Below are positions 24,540 through 34,338 of a DNA stretch of 64,000 nt, piece after piece (position 1 is the stretch's first letter; the number at the start of each line of letters is the position of its first letter). A program made the position numbers and the translations under genes. Source of the stretch: Staphylospora marina (GTDB lineage: Bacteria > Bacillota > Bacilli > Thermoactinomycetales > Thermoactinomycetaceae); NCBI RefSeq assembly GCF_003856495.1, contig NZ_CP034118.1, positions 1,406,001 through 1,470,000 of the forward strand, read 5' to 3'. The notes beneath the pieces are model-generated. The model was given only the letters and a program-made list of their open reading frames with translations, did not search any database and was not told the origin of the DNA.

Positions 24540-25733
24540 TCAGCGAACCGATCCTTTCAACTGGCGGTTCGCGGACAAAAACCGGCCGATCCGCATGGCA
24601 GCCTCCAACAGCATCTCCGAAGGCTGAACCATGGAAATTCGGACAAATCCTTCCCCGCGCTCGCCGAACGCCCGTCCTGGCGTCAGCACAACACCGGTCT
24701 CTTCCAGCAACCGGAACACGAATGCCTCCGATGTCCAACCTTCCGGAATCCGGGTCCACACGTACATCGTGGCGGGAGGAACGCTCACTTCCCAACCCAT
24801 TTCCTTCAGCCGGCTCACCAGAACATCCCGCCGGGATTCATACACCAGACGCTGGCTCCGAATGGTTTCCTCCGGCATTCTGAGCACCGCTTCCGCCGCT
24901 TTCTGCACGGGATAAAAAATCCCGTAATGAGTGTGGGACATGTACAGCGCCAGCCCCGCCAACACGTCTTCATAGCCGGTGACATATCCGATCCGGCAAC
25001 CGGCCATGTTGAACGTTTTGGACAACGAATTGAATTCCACCCCCACCTCCTTCGCTCCGGGAACGGACAGAAAACTGACCGCCTTCCTTCCGTCATACAC
25101 CAGTTCGGAATAGGTGAAATCATGAGCGACGATCAGTTCATGTTTTTTCGCAAAACGAACCACTTCCTCAAAAAACTCCCGTCCGGCCATGGCGGTCACC
25201 GGATTTCCGGGGTAATTGAGGATCATCAATTTCGCCTTGGCCAGCACTTCCGAAGGAATCTCCTCCAGGCGGGGGAGAAACCCGTTTTCCTCCAACAGCG
25301 GCATCTTGTACGGAGTCCCTCCGGCCAATCGGACGCCGGTTTCAAAGATGGGATACCCGGGATCCGGCACGAGCACCACGTCGCCGGGATCGATGAGGGT
25401 CATGGCCAGATGGGCCAAACCGTCCTGCGATCCCATGAGTTGAAGCACTTCCCGTTCCGGATTCAACGAAACGCCGTACCTGTTTTCATAAAACGATGCC
25501 ACCGCCTGCTTGAATTCGGGAAGAGCGGTGATCGTGTATCCGTATTTTGTTTGGTCTGCCGCCCACTTTTGAATCGTTTGCATGACCACGGGCGGAGGTG
25601 GAAGATCCGGACTGCCCACGCTCAGATCGATGATGGACATCCCTTTTTCCGCCACCAGGTTTTTTGCGTCGAACAATTCGACAAACACACTCACATCCAA
25701 ATTCCTCAACTTTTGAGACAACGAAACCCGCAT
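24540..25733 (-). CDS. Class I/II aminotransferase (DapL/aspartate aminotransferase-like)
   Basis: A 397-residue fold-type I PLP aminotransferase. SVGSPDLPPPP, TKYGYTITALPEFKQAVA, PDPGYPIFE and NYPGNPVTAMA are typical; the Schiff-base lysine is in FNSLSKTFNMAGCRIGY. The closest general match is the group containing LL-diaminopimelate aminotransferase and related PatA-like enzymes. The exact substrate cannot be decided by reading. ATG at 25733 has GGAGGATCAT before it; an upstream in-frame ATG overlaps this site. It lies between an MBL hydrolase and tdh, so no pathway is suggested by the neighbours. Confidence 0.8.
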   Translation of the reverse strand: MRVSLSQKLRNLDVSVFVELFDAKNLVAEKGMSIIDLSVGSPDLPPPPVVMQTIQKWAADQTKYGYTITALPEFKQAVASFYENRYGVSLNPEREVLQLMGSQDGLAHLAMTLIDPGDVVLVPDPGYPIFETGVRLAGGTPYKMPLLEENGFLPRLEEIPSEVLAKAKLMILNYPGNPVTAMAGREFFEEVVRFAKKHELIVAHDFTYSELVYDGRKAVSFLSVPGAKEVGVEFNSLSKTFNMAGCRIGYVTGYEDVLAGLALYMSHTHYGIFYPVQKAAEAVLRMPEETIRSQRLVYESRRDVLVSRLKEMGWEVSVPPATMYVWTRIPEGWTSEAFVFRLLEETGVVLTPGRAFGERGEGFVRISMVQPSEMLLEAAMRIGRFLSANRQLKGSVR

Positions 25734-25821
25734 ATGATCCTCCTCCATGCATCTTCAGGCATGAATCGCGTTCTTCCCCATCTTAATGGTTTGGAAGATA
25801 CGATTCAACCGAAGACGGAAT

Positions 25822-26571
25822 TCACATCGGCTCTCCCGCAAGGACCACCAGGCCGGTTTCCGCCACCAGACAACGCGGGTGTACTTCGGCCGCTTCGCGT
25901 CGAATCTCATCCGGATGGTATTCGGGAAAGAGGTGGGTCAGCAACAGGGTGTCGGCGCGGATTCGGGCCGCCGCCTCCGCCGCCTGTCGCGCGGACAGAT
26001 GACCGACCGGCTCCTTCGGCAAGTCCCGATGAAGGAAAGATGCCTCGCATACAAACAGATCCGGTGCCTCCGCCATTCGGGGCCAATCGGTATCCGGACC
26101 GGAATCCGCTCCGTACAGGATGGTGTGTCGTCCGTCCGTGATCACCATGGCAAAACACGGAACGGAGTGATCCGTCCGGTGAAACCGGATGCGAAGCCGT
26201 TCTCCGAACGGGACCTCCATCCCCTCCGCGACCGGATGCAACCGGACATGATCCCCGTAACGGAGCTTGACATGCCACCCCTCAGGCTGCTCCGGAGCCC
26301 ACACCGGAAGAGGATTTGCTCTCTTGCCCAGCTTCCTCGCCGTCATGATCGCATATTGAAGAACAAACATGTCCGACATATGATCATGGTGCAAATGGGA
26401 CAACACCACCGCGTCCAGGTCGTACGGGTGCATGAAGCGGGACAGTTGACCGAGCACCCCGCCCCCGCAATCAATCAGGACTCTTTTTCCGTCCGCTTCC
26501 AGCAAGTATCCCGGAGTGGCTCCTCCCGGGCCGGGAAACGGCGAATGACATCCGAGCACCGTCCATTTCAC
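25822..26571 (-). CDS. MBL-fold metallo-hydrolase (YhfI-like, RNase Z-related)
   Basis: A 249-residue metallo-beta-lactamase-fold protein beginning MKWTVLGCHSPFPGPGGATPGYLLE. Metal ligands are in LSHLHHDHMSDMF, with a second cluster around YGADSGPD and LLLTHLFPEY. It resembles B. subtilis YhfI and other RNase Z-like hydrolases of unknown substrate. The gene ends 88 nt before the aminotransferase start and may be cotranscribed with it. Confidence 0.8.
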   Translation of the reverse strand: MKWTVLGCHSPFPGPGGATPGYLLEADGKRVLIDCGGGVLGQLSRFMHPYDLDAVVLSHLHHDHMSDMFVLQYAIMTARKLGKRANPLPVWAPEQPEGWHVKLRYGDHVRLHPVAEGMEVPFGERLRIRFHRTDHSVPCFAMVITDGRHTILYGADSGPDTDWPRMAEAPDLFVCEASFLHRDLPKEPVGHLSARQAAEAAARIRADTLLLTHLFPEYHPDEIRREAAEVHPRCLVAETGLVVLAGEPM

Positions 26572-26643
26572 GGGACGTTCCTCCTTTTTTCAACCAGGAT
26601 TTTCGGAAAAGCCAAGGCAACCATGGACATCAGGCCGCACGGC

Positions 26644-26677
26644 GAAAAAAAGCCGCCTCCGGACGACGGAAGCGGCT
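26644..26677 (-). terminator. Terminator after korB
   Basis: AGCCGC (26651-26656) ... GCGGCT, with CTCCG/CGGA pairing inside; on the minus strand a run of T (26644-26650) follows. It lies just past the korB stop. Confidence 0.7.
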
Positions 26678-26693
26678 GCATGAGACGGTGTCA

Positions 26694-27560
26694 TCAGGCG
26701 AATTCGGACACCAGGTTTTCAAACTGGTCGCGAGTGAGCATCAGATCCCGCTTCGCGAGAGGCTCTTCCCGGAAGCCTTTGATCATGTCTTCGTAGGATT
26801 TGCTTTCCTTGTTCTGATAGATGATCCCGGTAACCAGACCATGATGCTCCATCAGTTTTTGCATGGCCATCTGGCGGTTGGACGGGTCATACCCTTCCAT
26901 CTCGTCCAGATTGACCAGCCTTTCCTTGAACCAGTCATACGTGTTGATCTTGTTGTAGGTCACGCACGGGCTGTACACATTGATCAAGGAGAAGCCTTTG
27001 TGTTTGATGCCTTCCTCGATCACGCGGGTCAGCTGTTTCAGGTCGCTGGAAACCGTTTGGGCCACGAAACCGGCTCCCACGGTGAGCGCCATTTCCATCG
27101 GGTGGATGGCAGACTCGATGGAACCGTGGGGAGTGGATTTCGTCTTGAAGCCCATTTCGGACCGGGGAGACGTTTGTCCCTTGGTCAGACCGTACACTTG
27201 GTTGTCCATCACGATGTAAGTGATGTCCACATTGCGACGGATGGCGTGGATGGTATGAGCCATCCCGATGGCGAAGCCGTCTCCGTCCCCGCCGGCGGCA
27301 ACCACCGTCAACTCCCGGTTCGCCAGTTTGAGGCCCTGGGCGATCGGCAAGGCCCGACCGTGCACTCCGTGAAATCCGTACGCATTCACATATCCGGAAA
27401 TCCGGCCGGAGCAACCGATCCCGGATACAATCGCCACTTCATGGGGTTCGAGACCGACATTGGCAAAAGCGCGCTGCATGGCGGCCAACACGGAGAAGTC
27501 CCCGCAACCCGGGCACCAGTTGGGTTTGACTTTGTTGCGGAAATCTTTAAATGTGGCCAT
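26694..27560 (-). CDS. korB: 2-oxoacid:ferredoxin oxidoreductase, beta subunit
   Basis: From the ATG at 27560 the protein has 288 residues. NWCPGCGDFSVLAAMQRA is the thiamine diphosphate/Fe-S start of the KorB family, followed by GIGCSGRI, AGGDGDGFAIGM and the TPP segment DNQVYGLTKGQTSPR. With KorA it oxidatively decarboxylates 2-oxoglutarate or another 2-oxoacid to an acyl-CoA and reduced ferredoxin. It overlaps the korA end by 14 nt. An open frame upstream to 27647 lies inside korA and is not used. Confidence 0.9.
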   Translation of the reverse strand: MATFKDFRNKVKPNWCPGCGDFSVLAAMQRAFANVGLEPHEVAIVSGIGCSGRISGYVNAYGFHGVHGRALPIAQGLKLANRELTVVAAGGDGDGFAIGMAHTIHAIRRNVDITYIVMDNQVYGLTKGQTSPRSEMGFKTKSTPHGSIESAIHPMEMALTVGAGFVAQTVSSDLKQLTRVIEEGIKHKGFSLINVYSPCVTYNKINTYDWFKERLVNLDEMEGYDPSNRQMAMQKLMEHHGLVTGIIYQNKESKSYEDMIKGFREEPLAKRDLMLTRDQFENLVSEFA

Positions 27561-29307
27561 GGACCAACAGCTCCTTACATTGGTTGTAAATTTCCGAGGG
27601 CAGGAACGGATTGCCGTCATATTTGCCGAAATGAACCAGCTTGTCACCCATCTGGGTATGCATCCGGATCAGATTGGTCAGCTGGCCGGTTGCGTTGTTT
27701 TCCACGACGAGCACTTTGTTGGCCCGTTTGATCTGCTCTGCCACGATGTCGGTCGGGAACGGAAGCAACTGGCGAATGTGCGCATGATTCACTTTCAGGC
27801 CTTCTTGTTCCAGCCGCTGTTTGGCCTCGGTGATGGTGCCTGCGGTCGAGCAGAACCCGATGATCAGGACATCGGCATCGTCATGCGGAGCATCCAGGAA
27901 AACCGGCGTGGGGAAACCGATATCGGCACTGGCCAGCTTGTTCAATCGCTTGTCCATCATCCGTTTCCGGTTGACCGGGCTTTCGGACGGACGTCCCGTT
28001 TGATCATGTTCCACACCCGTCACATGATGCAGCCCGTTTTTCATGCCGGGAAGCACACGGCGGGAAACACCGTCTTCGGTGAACCCGTAACGCGGGAACA
28101 GTTCCGAATCGCCCAGCTCCGGCAACTCTTCATCCCAGGAAACCAGTTTTCCGCGACGGATGCGGATCCGGTCGTACTCCAGCGGCTCCACGGTCTGTTT
28201 GCCGAGTGCCAGAGCAAGGTCCGTCATGATGATGACCGGACATTGATACTCTTCGGCCAGGTTGAACGCCTCGATCGTGTCATAGAAGCATTCTTCGGCC
28301 GTGCTGGGAGCGATCACGATTTTCGGGATCTCCCCGTGAGTGCTGTAAAGCATGGCCAGAAGGTCGCTCTGTTCCTGTTTCGTCGGCAGACCCGTGCTGG
28401 GACCTCCGCGCTGCGTGTTGACGATGACGGCGGGGGTTTCGGTCATTCCGGCCAGACCGATCGCTTCGGTCATGAGGGAAAGACCCGGTCCCGCGGAAGC
28501 CGTCAGGGCGCGGACACCGCCGTAGTTGGCTCCGATCACCATGGTGATGGCGGCGATTTCGTCTTCGGTTTGAACCACGGTACCGCCGAATTCGGGCAGC
28601 TTTTTGATGAGATATTCCATGATCTCCGACGACGGGGTGATGGGGTAGGCGGCCATCAAACGCGCTCCGGCCGCAAGCGCCCCGAGCGCCACCGCATCGT
28701 TTCCGATCATGTACAGGCGTTTCTTTCCGTCCGAAGGCTCCAGGCGGAAATCTTCGATCTCCCCGATTTCGGTTTTCACAAACTCAAGGCCGCGTGCAAT
28801 CGCTTCCATGTTTTTGTCCACGACCTTTTGGCCCTTACGTGCGAAACGCTCTTCAATGACTTCCTGGAAGGCGTCGACGGAAAGGCCGAGAAGGGCAATG
28901 GAAGCGCCCACGGCGACCATGTTTTTCATTTGGGCCATGCCCACTTCTTCGGCAATGCGGGTCAACGGAACAGCGAGCAGTCGTGCGGAAACTCCATCCG
29001 GGACGGTTGGATTGAACTTGGCATCGGCCAAGATGACGCCGCCCTCGATCAGTTCGTGGGCGTTGAGGTCGATCGACTCTTGGTCGAATGCGACAAGAAT
29101 ATCCAGCTCGTCGGAAATGGAGCGGATCGGGCTGTTGCTGATCCGGATCTTGGTGTTGGAGTGTCCTCCCTTGATCCGGGAAGAGAAATGACGGTAACCG
29201 TAAAGGTAATAGCCTTTTCGGTTCAGCGCCGTGGCCAGAATCTCGCCGGCGCTGTCAATCCCTTCCCCCTGTTGTCCGCCCACTTTCCACGAAAGCTGCT
29301 TTCTCAT
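27547..29307 (-). CDS. korA: 2-oxoacid:ferredoxin oxidoreductase, alpha subunit (fused gamma-alpha)
   Basis: A 586-residue protein with a gamma domain at the N-terminus (WKVGGQQGEGIDSAGEI, RHFSSRIKGGHS) fused to the alpha domain (AYPITPSSEIMEYL, QTEDEIAAITMVIGANYGGVRALTASAGPGLSLM). This fusion is normal in two-subunit KorAB enzymes. ATG at 29307 follows AAAGGAGATGAG. Such ferredoxin-linked enzymes can supplement or replace 2-oxoglutarate dehydrogenase. The substrate is inferred from family only. Confidence 0.9.
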   Translation of the reverse strand: MRKQLSWKVGGQQGEGIDSAGEILATALNRKGYYLYGYRHFSSRIKGGHSNTKIRISNSPIRSISDELDILVAFDQESIDLNAHELIEGGVILADAKFNPTVPDGVSARLLAVPLTRIAEEVGMAQMKNMVAVGASIALLGLSVDAFQEVIEERFARKGQKVVDKNMEAIARGLEFVKTEIGEIEDFRLEPSDGKKRLYMIGNDAVALGALAAGARLMAAYPITPSSEIMEYLIKKLPEFGGTVVQTEDEIAAITMVIGANYGGVRALTASAGPGLSLMTEAIGLAGMTETPAVIVNTQRGGPSTGLPTKQEQSDLLAMLYSTHGEIPKIVIAPSTAEECFYDTIEAFNLAEEYQCPVIIMTDLALALGKQTVEPLEYDRIRIRRGKLVSWDEELPELGDSELFPRYGFTEDGVSRRVLPGMKNGLHHVTGVEHDQTGRPSESPVNRKRMMDKRLNKLASADIGFPTPVFLDAPHDDADVLIIGFCSTAGTITEAKQRLEQEGLKVNHAHIRQLLPFPTDIVAEQIKRANKVLVVENNATGQLTNLIRMHTQMGDKLVHFGKYDGNPFLPSEIYNQCKELLVHGHI

Positions 29308-29424
29308 GAACTCATCTCCTTTAAATGCTCCCCACAACTGGCACATATGAAAATGAGAATAAGATCGCTTCTTCACAAAAGCCCGAAAAAAAATCGACTC
29401 TTTTGTGAATCAACATCATGTTTA

Positions 29425-29453
29425 ATTCTAGTCGTCATACCATGAAAAAGCAA
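29425..29453 (-). promoter_or_regulatory. Probable sigma-A promoter of korAB
   Basis: Minus strand: TTGCTT, 17 nt, TAGAAT, about 120 nt before the korA ATG. Elements are fair rather than perfect. The surrounding 230 nt between the dipeptidase and korA hold no gene. Confidence 0.5.
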
Positions 29454-29541
29454 CCAGTCAGACGTCTCTGTCATCTGAATTTACCCTTTTTTGGACCAAA
29501 TATCCCCCGGGTGCATCTCCTGCGTTCACGATCTCTGTTTT

Positions 29542-30507
29542 TCATCGATTTTTGTCGGAACCGTCCTTTGACAGATTCTTCACATAAAACCGTTCCGCGT
29601 TGTCCCAGGCCCACTTTTTCACAAGCCGTTCGGGGTACCTTTTCAGCAGCTCTTCGCGAAGGGCGACGATCCGTCCTGCATGTTCCAACCCGATCACCTT
29701 TTGCTCGATGCCGTCAAAGTCCGAACCGAAACACAAGTGATTTTCCCCGTCGAGTTCAAGCACGTGTTCCACATGGCGAAGAACATCGTCCAGGAACACT
29801 TCGCTTTCGGATTTGACGAAAGGCGGATAAAAAGTGATTCCGATGAGTCCGTCTTTCGCGATCAACGCACGAATCTGTTCATCATCCAGATTCCTGATGT
29901 GCGGACAGATTTTTTTGCAATTGGAATGGGAAGCGACGACGGCCAAGTCCGGCTCATCGATCACTTCCCAGAAGCCCCGAACGGACAGATGGGAAACATC
30001 CGCCACCATGCCAAGGTTTTTCAGTTCACGCACCAGGTTCCGGCCGAAATTCGTCAATCCGCCTCCGCGGGCTTCTTCGATCCCGTCCGCCGCTTCGTTG
30101 GCGTGATTCCAGGTAATTCCCACCTGTCTCACTCCCAACCGGTGAAAAAGGCGGAGAAAAGAAAGGTCCCCCTGGAGAGCGTCCGCTCCTTCCAGACACA
30201 GAAGGGCACCGATTCGATCGGGGGTGCATTGTTTGACATGCTCCGCCGACATGACGGGAAATACCTTGTTTCCTTCGGCGACGATTTTTTCGTGAAAAAG
30301 ATCGATCTGCTTCAGAGCCGCCGCCAGCCTTCCGGCTGCGGGAACCGTCGGGGGCACGAAGACCGCGAACGCCTGGAGGGCCACATGGGCCTCACGAAGC
30401 CGCCCGTACGTCACATCCAACCCGGAAGGAGGGCCGTAAAAAGAATGTTGCTTCGGCATTTTCCACATTTTGAGAAGAACGTCCGCATGACCGTCCATCC
30501 ACTGCAT
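29542..30507 (-). CDS. Membrane dipeptidase (renal dipeptidase, M19 family)
   Basis: A 321-residue metallopeptidase. Metal ligands are in the N-terminal DGHADVL, the central ALLCLEGADAL, and VADVSHLSVRGFWEVID and VVASHSNCKKI; FGSDFDGI near the C-terminus is typical of M19 enzymes. It hydrolyses dipeptides, often those with a D-residue or beta-lactam-like bond. The start at 30507 follows GGGAGGTGCC. It lies 54 nt after spoVS and probably shares its transcript. No signal peptide is seen, so it is likely cytoplasmic. Confidence 0.88.
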   Translation of the reverse strand: MQWMDGHADVLLKMWKMPKQHSFYGPPSGLDVTYGRLREAHVALQAFAVFVPPTVPAAGRLAAALKQIDLFHEKIVAEGNKVFPVMSAEHVKQCTPDRIGALLCLEGADALQGDLSFLRLFHRLGVRQVGITWNHANEAADGIEEARGGGLTNFGRNLVRELKNLGMVADVSHLSVRGFWEVIDEPDLAVVASHSNCKKICPHIRNLDDEQIRALIAKDGLIGITFYPPFVKSESEVFLDDVLRHVEHVLELDGENHLCFGSDFDGIEQKVIGLEHAGRIVALREELLKRYPERLVKKWAWDNAERFYVKNLSKDGSDKNR

Positions 30508-30561
30508 ACCGGCACCTCCCGAAAACATTGACCAACGGAAAGGAGAAACTTGTATCCATCG

Positions 30562-30822
30562 TCAACGCGGTTCCACAATCAACTTGATTGCCGTTCTCTC
30601 TTCACCATCGATCATGATGTCGGTAAACGCCGGGATGCAGATGAGGTCAATCCCGCTGGGAGCGACGAATCCTCGTGCGATTGCAACGGCTTTGACAGCT
30701 TGGTTCAGCGCCCCCGCGCCAATCGCTTGCATTTCGGCTTGGCCGCGTTCCCGCAAGACCCCGGCGAGTGCACCAGCAACGGAGTTCGGATTCGATTTTG
30801 CTGAAACTTTTAATACTTCCAT
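30562..30822 (-). CDS. spoVS: Stage V sporulation protein S
   Basis: An 86-residue SpoVS: MEVLKVSAKSNPNSVAGALA, AIGAGALNQAVKAVAIARGF and the end ERTAIKLIVEPR are nearly invariant in spore formers. SpoVS is an Alba-like small protein needed for late sporulation. ATG at 30822 follows GAGGAGGTACC; a start two codons upstream is possible. A sigma-H type promoter lies upstream, in agreement with its known early-sporulation control in Bacillus. Confidence 0.96.
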   Translation of the reverse strand: MEVLKVSAKSNPNSVAGALAGVLRERGQAEMQAIGAGALNQAVKAVAIARGFVAPSGIDLICIPAFTDIMIDGEERTAIKLIVEPR

Positions 30823-30865
30823 GTACAAGGTACCTCCTCGATGGTTGGAGTGAGTCCACTTTTAT

Positions 30866-30908
30866 CCTATTCGACCAACCAATAAAAATTCCTTCTGATT
30901 CGAATAGG
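30866..30908 (-). promoter_or_regulatory. Sigma-H promoter of spoVS inside a 9-bp inverted repeat
   Basis: Minus strand: GAAGGAATT (30887-30895), 11 nt, GTCGAATAG (30867-30875). This matches the sigma-H pattern RnAGGAWWW-N11-RnnGAATWW at all but the last base. It is framed by CCTATTCGA (30866-30874) and TCGAATAGG (30900-30908), a perfect inverted repeat that could be an operator. Confidence 0.7.
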
Positions 30909-30943
30909 CAGGCACAAAAAATTACAAAGAAAACCATTCAACA

Positions 30944-31739
30944 TTAACCATCAAAGGAGGTATCCTCGTCGATACGGATGCGCTTCAGTCCACGGGCTTT
31001 GCGTGTCTTTTCATCCACGTCCACCAATACGGCGTTGAACTGGGTTCTTCCCCCCGCAACCGTGAACCGGACGGGCATCTGTGTCAGAAACCGGCGAATG
31101 ACGGCTTCCCGGTCCACGCCGATCACGCCGTCATATCCCCCGGTCATGCCCACATCGGTCAGATATGCGGTCCCCCCCGGCAAGATCCGTTCATCCGCGG
31201 TTTGTACATGAGTATGCGTGCCGATCACCGCGGAAACCCTGCCGTCCAGATACCAGGCAAGCGCCTGTTTTTCCGACGTGGTTTCCGCATGAAAGTCCAC
31301 CAGAACGGGACAATCGGCAGGGATCTTTTTTAAAATTTCATCCACCGTTCGAAAAGGGCACCTCAAAGGCTCCATCAGGGCCCGACCCATGACGTTCACG
31401 ACGGCCAGCGGACCGGCCGGTGTCGGGATGACGGCATATCCTCTTCCCGGAGTGCCCGGCGGAAAATTGGCGGGACGGATCACATGCGATTCATGGCGGA
31501 CCATATCCACCGCTTCCGGATGGGACCAGGCGTGATTCCCCAGCGTGATGAGCCGGACTCCCGCTTCCAAGAGATCCCTGACGGCAGATCTTTGGATCCC
31601 CCGACCGTTTCCGGCGGAGTTTTCTCCGTTGGCGATGATCACATCGGGGCGGTATTTTTCCGTCACCCTGGGAAGCTCATCCTGGACGACGTGTCTTCCG
31701 ATGACACCGACGACATCCCCGATCATCAGGATTTTCATG
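30944..31739 (-). CDS. ymdB: YmdB metallophosphoesterase (TIGR00282 family)
   Basis: A 264-residue calcineurin-like phosphoesterase. Metal ligands occur in MIGDVVG, IANGENSAGG-like IIANGENSAGNG, TLGNHAWSH, VDFHAETTSEK and IGTHTHVQTADE. B. subtilis YmdB hydrolyses 2',3'-cyclic nucleotides and affects biofilm/motility decisions and RNase Y-linked expression. It follows rny as in Bacillus. ATG at 31739 follows GGAGG with 8-nt spacing. The C-terminus is slightly extended compared with B. subtilis. Confidence 0.92.
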
Positions 31740-31761
31740 AAATTAACCTCCAAACTTTCCA

Positions 31762-31788
31762 TAAAAACAAGCGGCCCTTGAAGGCCGC
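31762..31788 (-). terminator. Terminator/attenuator between rny and ymdB
   Basis: GCGGCC (31771-31776), loop CTTGAA, GGCCGC (31783-31788), followed on the minus strand by TTGTTTTTAT. It lies 130 nt past rny and just upstream of the ymdB ribosome site, so it may limit readthrough into ymdB. Confidence 0.6.
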
Positions 31789-31918
31789 GAGCAGTATGTT
31801 CCACATGTCCCGAGACCCGCCGGGCGCTTCTTCCCCGTTTGGTATTCACAGTTGTTCCGATCCTTTGAAGGAAAAAGCGCCGGTCGGGGGGAGTCCGTCT
31901 CAACCGACGGAAACCGCT

Positions 31919-33463
31919 TTATTTCGCGTATTCCACTGATCGTGTCTCCCGGATGACCGTCACCTTGATCTGACCGGGATAATCCAGTTCTCTTTCGATC
32001 CGCTTGGTGATCTCACGGGCAAGGCGCGCCGCTTCAGCATCGTCCACCTCATCCGGCTTCACGATGATGCGACACTCCCGGCCGGCTTGAATCGCATAGG
32101 ATTTCTCCACGCCGTCGAAGGAATCGCAGATTTCTTCCAGTTTCACCAAGCGTTTGATATAGGCTTCCAGCGTTTCCCTCCGGGCACCGGGACGCGCCGC
32201 GGACAACGCATCGGCCGCCCGAACCAGGACGGCGACGACACTGGTCGCCTCGCAATCGCCGTGGTGGGAAGCGATGCTGTTGATGACGACGGGATGTTCA
32301 TGGTATTTCTTCGCCAGTTCCACGCCGATCTCCACGTGCGAACCTTCGATTTCGTGGTCAATCGCTTTTCCGATGTCATGAAGCAGACCGGCCCGCTTGG
32401 CCAAATGAACGTCTTCGCCGAGCTCCGCGGCCAGCAACCCCGCCAGGTGGGCCACTTCCATCGAATGCTTCAACACGTTTTGACCGTAGCTGGTCCGGAA
32501 CTTCAGCCGCCCGATGATTTTGATCAAATCCGGGTGCAAACCGTGAACTCCGGTTTCAAAGGTGGCTTGTTCGCCGTATTCCCGAATGCGCTCGTCCACA
32601 TCCCGGCGGGATTTTTCCACCATTTCCTCGATGCGTGCCGGGTGAATCCGCCCGTCGGCCACCAGCTTTTCCAGGGCGACACGGGCAATTTCCCGTCGGA
32701 TGGGATCAAATCCGGACAAAATGACGGCTTCCGGCGTGTCGTCGATGATCAGGTCAATGCCGGTCAGCGTTTCCAGCGTCCGGATGTTTCGCCCTTCGCG
32801 ACCGATGATCCGTCCCTTCATTTCATCATTGGGCAAGTTGACCACCGAGACCGTGGTCTCCGCCACGTGATCGGCAGCACAACGCTGGATGGCCAATGAC
32901 AGGATCTTCTTCGCCCGACGGTCCCCTTCCTCAATGGCCTGCTGCTCCATTTCCTTGATGATCTGGGCCGTTTCATGTCTCATCTCATTCTCCACCCGCG
33001 TGAGAATGAGTTGGCGCGCTTCTTCCTGGGTAAGCCCGGAGAGCCGCTCCATTTCCTTTTGCTGTTCCTGGTATAGCTTTTCGATCTCTTGCTGCTTGAG
33101 CTCCAGTTCCTTTTCCCTTTGGTTCAGCAAATCTTCCTTGGTTTCCTGAGCCTGCTGTTTCCGCTCCAGAAGCTCTTCCTTTTGGTTCAGGCGTCGCTCG
33201 ATTCGCTGCAGCTCGTTTCTCTGTTCCCTGATTTCTTTTTCCGCCTCACTCCGCAAGCGGTGGGCTTCATCTCTGGCCTCGAAAATCTTTTCCTTCTTGA
33301 TGGCTTCCGCTTCTTTCCGAGCCTGATCTATGATCTCCGCGGCCGCTTGTTCGGCGCTTCCGATGCGCGCCTCAGCCGCCGTTTTCCGAATCCAGTACCC
33401 CGCGGCGGCTCCGACTCCGAGGGAGGCGATCAGGAGAACGATGTCGCTCGTTTCCAACACCAT
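31919..33463 (-). CDS. rny: Ribonuclease Y
   Basis: A 514-residue RNase Y: N-terminal membrane helix ([19 protein letters not shown]), a long charged coiled coil (about 30-200), KH domain ([17 protein letters not shown]) and HD domain ([23 protein letters not shown]). It is the main endonuclease starting mRNA decay in Firmicutes, anchored at the membrane. The ATG at 33463 has GGAGG upstream at a slightly long distance. It lies between recA-type repair genes and ymdB. A hairpin AAGACCGA/TCGGTCTT (33502-33522) lies in its leader. Confidence 0.95.
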   Translation of the reverse strand: MVLETSDIVLLIASLGVGAAAGYWIRKTAAEARIGSAEQAAAEIIDQARKEAEAIKKEKIFEARDEAHRLRSEAEKEIREQRNELQRIERRLNQKEELLERKQQAQETKEDLLNQREKELELKQQEIEKLYQEQQKEMERLSGLTQEEARQLILTRVENEMRHETAQIIKEMEQQAIEEGDRRAKKILSLAIQRCAADHVAETTVSVVNLPNDEMKGRIIGREGRNIRTLETLTGIDLIIDDTPEAVILSGFDPIRREIARVALEKLVADGRIHPARIEEMVEKSRRDVDERIREYGEQATFETGVHGLHPDLIKIIGRLKFRTSYGQNVLKHSMEVAHLAGLLAAELGEDVHLAKRAGLLHDIGKAIDHEIEGSHVEIGVELAKKYHEHPVVINSIASHHGDCEATSVVAVLVRAADALSAARPGARRETLEAYIKRLVKLEEICDSFDGVEKSYAIQAGRECRIIVKPDEVDDAEAARLAREITKRIERELDYPGQIKVTVIRETRSVEYAK

Positions 33464-33663
33464 GGTCCATCGCTCACCTCCTCTTTCTCCGATTACAAAA
33501 CAAGACCGATGAACTCGGTCTTCACACTTTCCGTCCGTCGGGTTTTCGGCTATACCGGGCAAAGGGCCCATGTTTGCCCCGTTTTGATTTCTCATGTTCG
33601 AACGAACCGGATCACAGAGGTATCTTTGCTTGAAAAGACAAAGATACAGTTCAATTGTATTAA
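33464..33663. other. Leader of rny with two hairpins
   Basis: Two inverted repeats lie between the split-Rad50 C-lobe gene and rny: GTATCTTTG (33620-33628)/CAAAGATAC (33639-33647) and AAGACCGA (33502-33509)/TCGGTCTT (33515-33522). The first may end the repair operon but lacks a T-run. No clear promoter for rny was found by eye. Confidence 0.4.
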
Positions 33664-34338
33664 TTAACCATTATCGTTGTCAAGGCGGCGGTTTTTCACC
33701 ACTTCCGATTTTCCGGAAGCCAGGCGGACGTACCATGCGGAATCGGCGGATTCCGCGAGGTGAACGTTGTGGCTGACCATGATGATTTGCCTGTCGAACG
33801 TTTCGCCGATCGACTTCAAAAATTCCACCATGGGGCCGATAAAGTCTTCGCTGACGTGTTTCCCCGGTTCATCCAAAATCAGGGGGCCCGCCGGAGTCGG
33901 TTTCACGGACAGCATCAGGGCGATGCGCAGCGCCAGGGAGATGATGTCCACGATTCCCCCGCCGCGGGAGTCCTGCGGTTTGTTTTTGATCTGTCGGTCT
34001 TCCCACTCCGTGACCACATAAAATTCGGCGGACGGGGTTCCCCGCTGTTCGGCGAGCTCGATTTCAAATCTGAAAGAAGGACCGAACACGTGTCTGAGAG
34101 CGTTCGTCACAAGTTCTTCCAGTTGCTGCTTTGCCTGATCCCTGGCATGATCCGCGGCCAGTTGGAGCAGGATCCGGCTTTTTTCCGTCACATCCTGCTC
34201 TTTGGTCTGGGAAGCGAGGCTGTTTTCCACCTCTTCCAGCCGTTTGTTGAGAAAGTCCCGCTCGATCCGGCGACGGGTCAGTTCCTCCCGGGCCGCGGCG
34301 AGGGATTGTTCCAAATCATGGAACGACGGTGATCGCAT
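33664..34338 (-). CDS. Rad50/SbcC-like ATPase, separate C-terminal lobe
   Basis: A 224-residue protein holding only the C-terminal half of a Rad50/SbcC ABC-type ATPase. After a short coiled coil (1-80) come the signature motif [19 protein letters not shown] (about 123-141), Walker [12 protein letters not shown] (152-162) and the switch histidine IIMVSHN (about 185-191). There is no Walker A; that is supplied by the gene at 34526-36034. It begins ATG directly after the TAA of the coiled-coil gene (TAAATG), so translation is coupled. Working ATP sites would require assembly with the N-lobe protein. Confidence 0.8.
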   Translation of the reverse strand: MRSPSFHDLEQSLAAAREELTRRRIERDFLNKRLEEVENSLASQTKEQDVTEKSRILLQLAADHARDQAKQQLEELVTNALRHVFGPSFRFEIELAEQRGTPSAEFYVVTEWEDRQIKNKPQDSRGGGIVDIISLALRIALMLSVKPTPAGPLILDEPGKHVSEDFIGPMVEFLKSIGETFDRQIIMVSHNVHLAESADSAWYVRLASGKSEVVKNRRLDNDNG

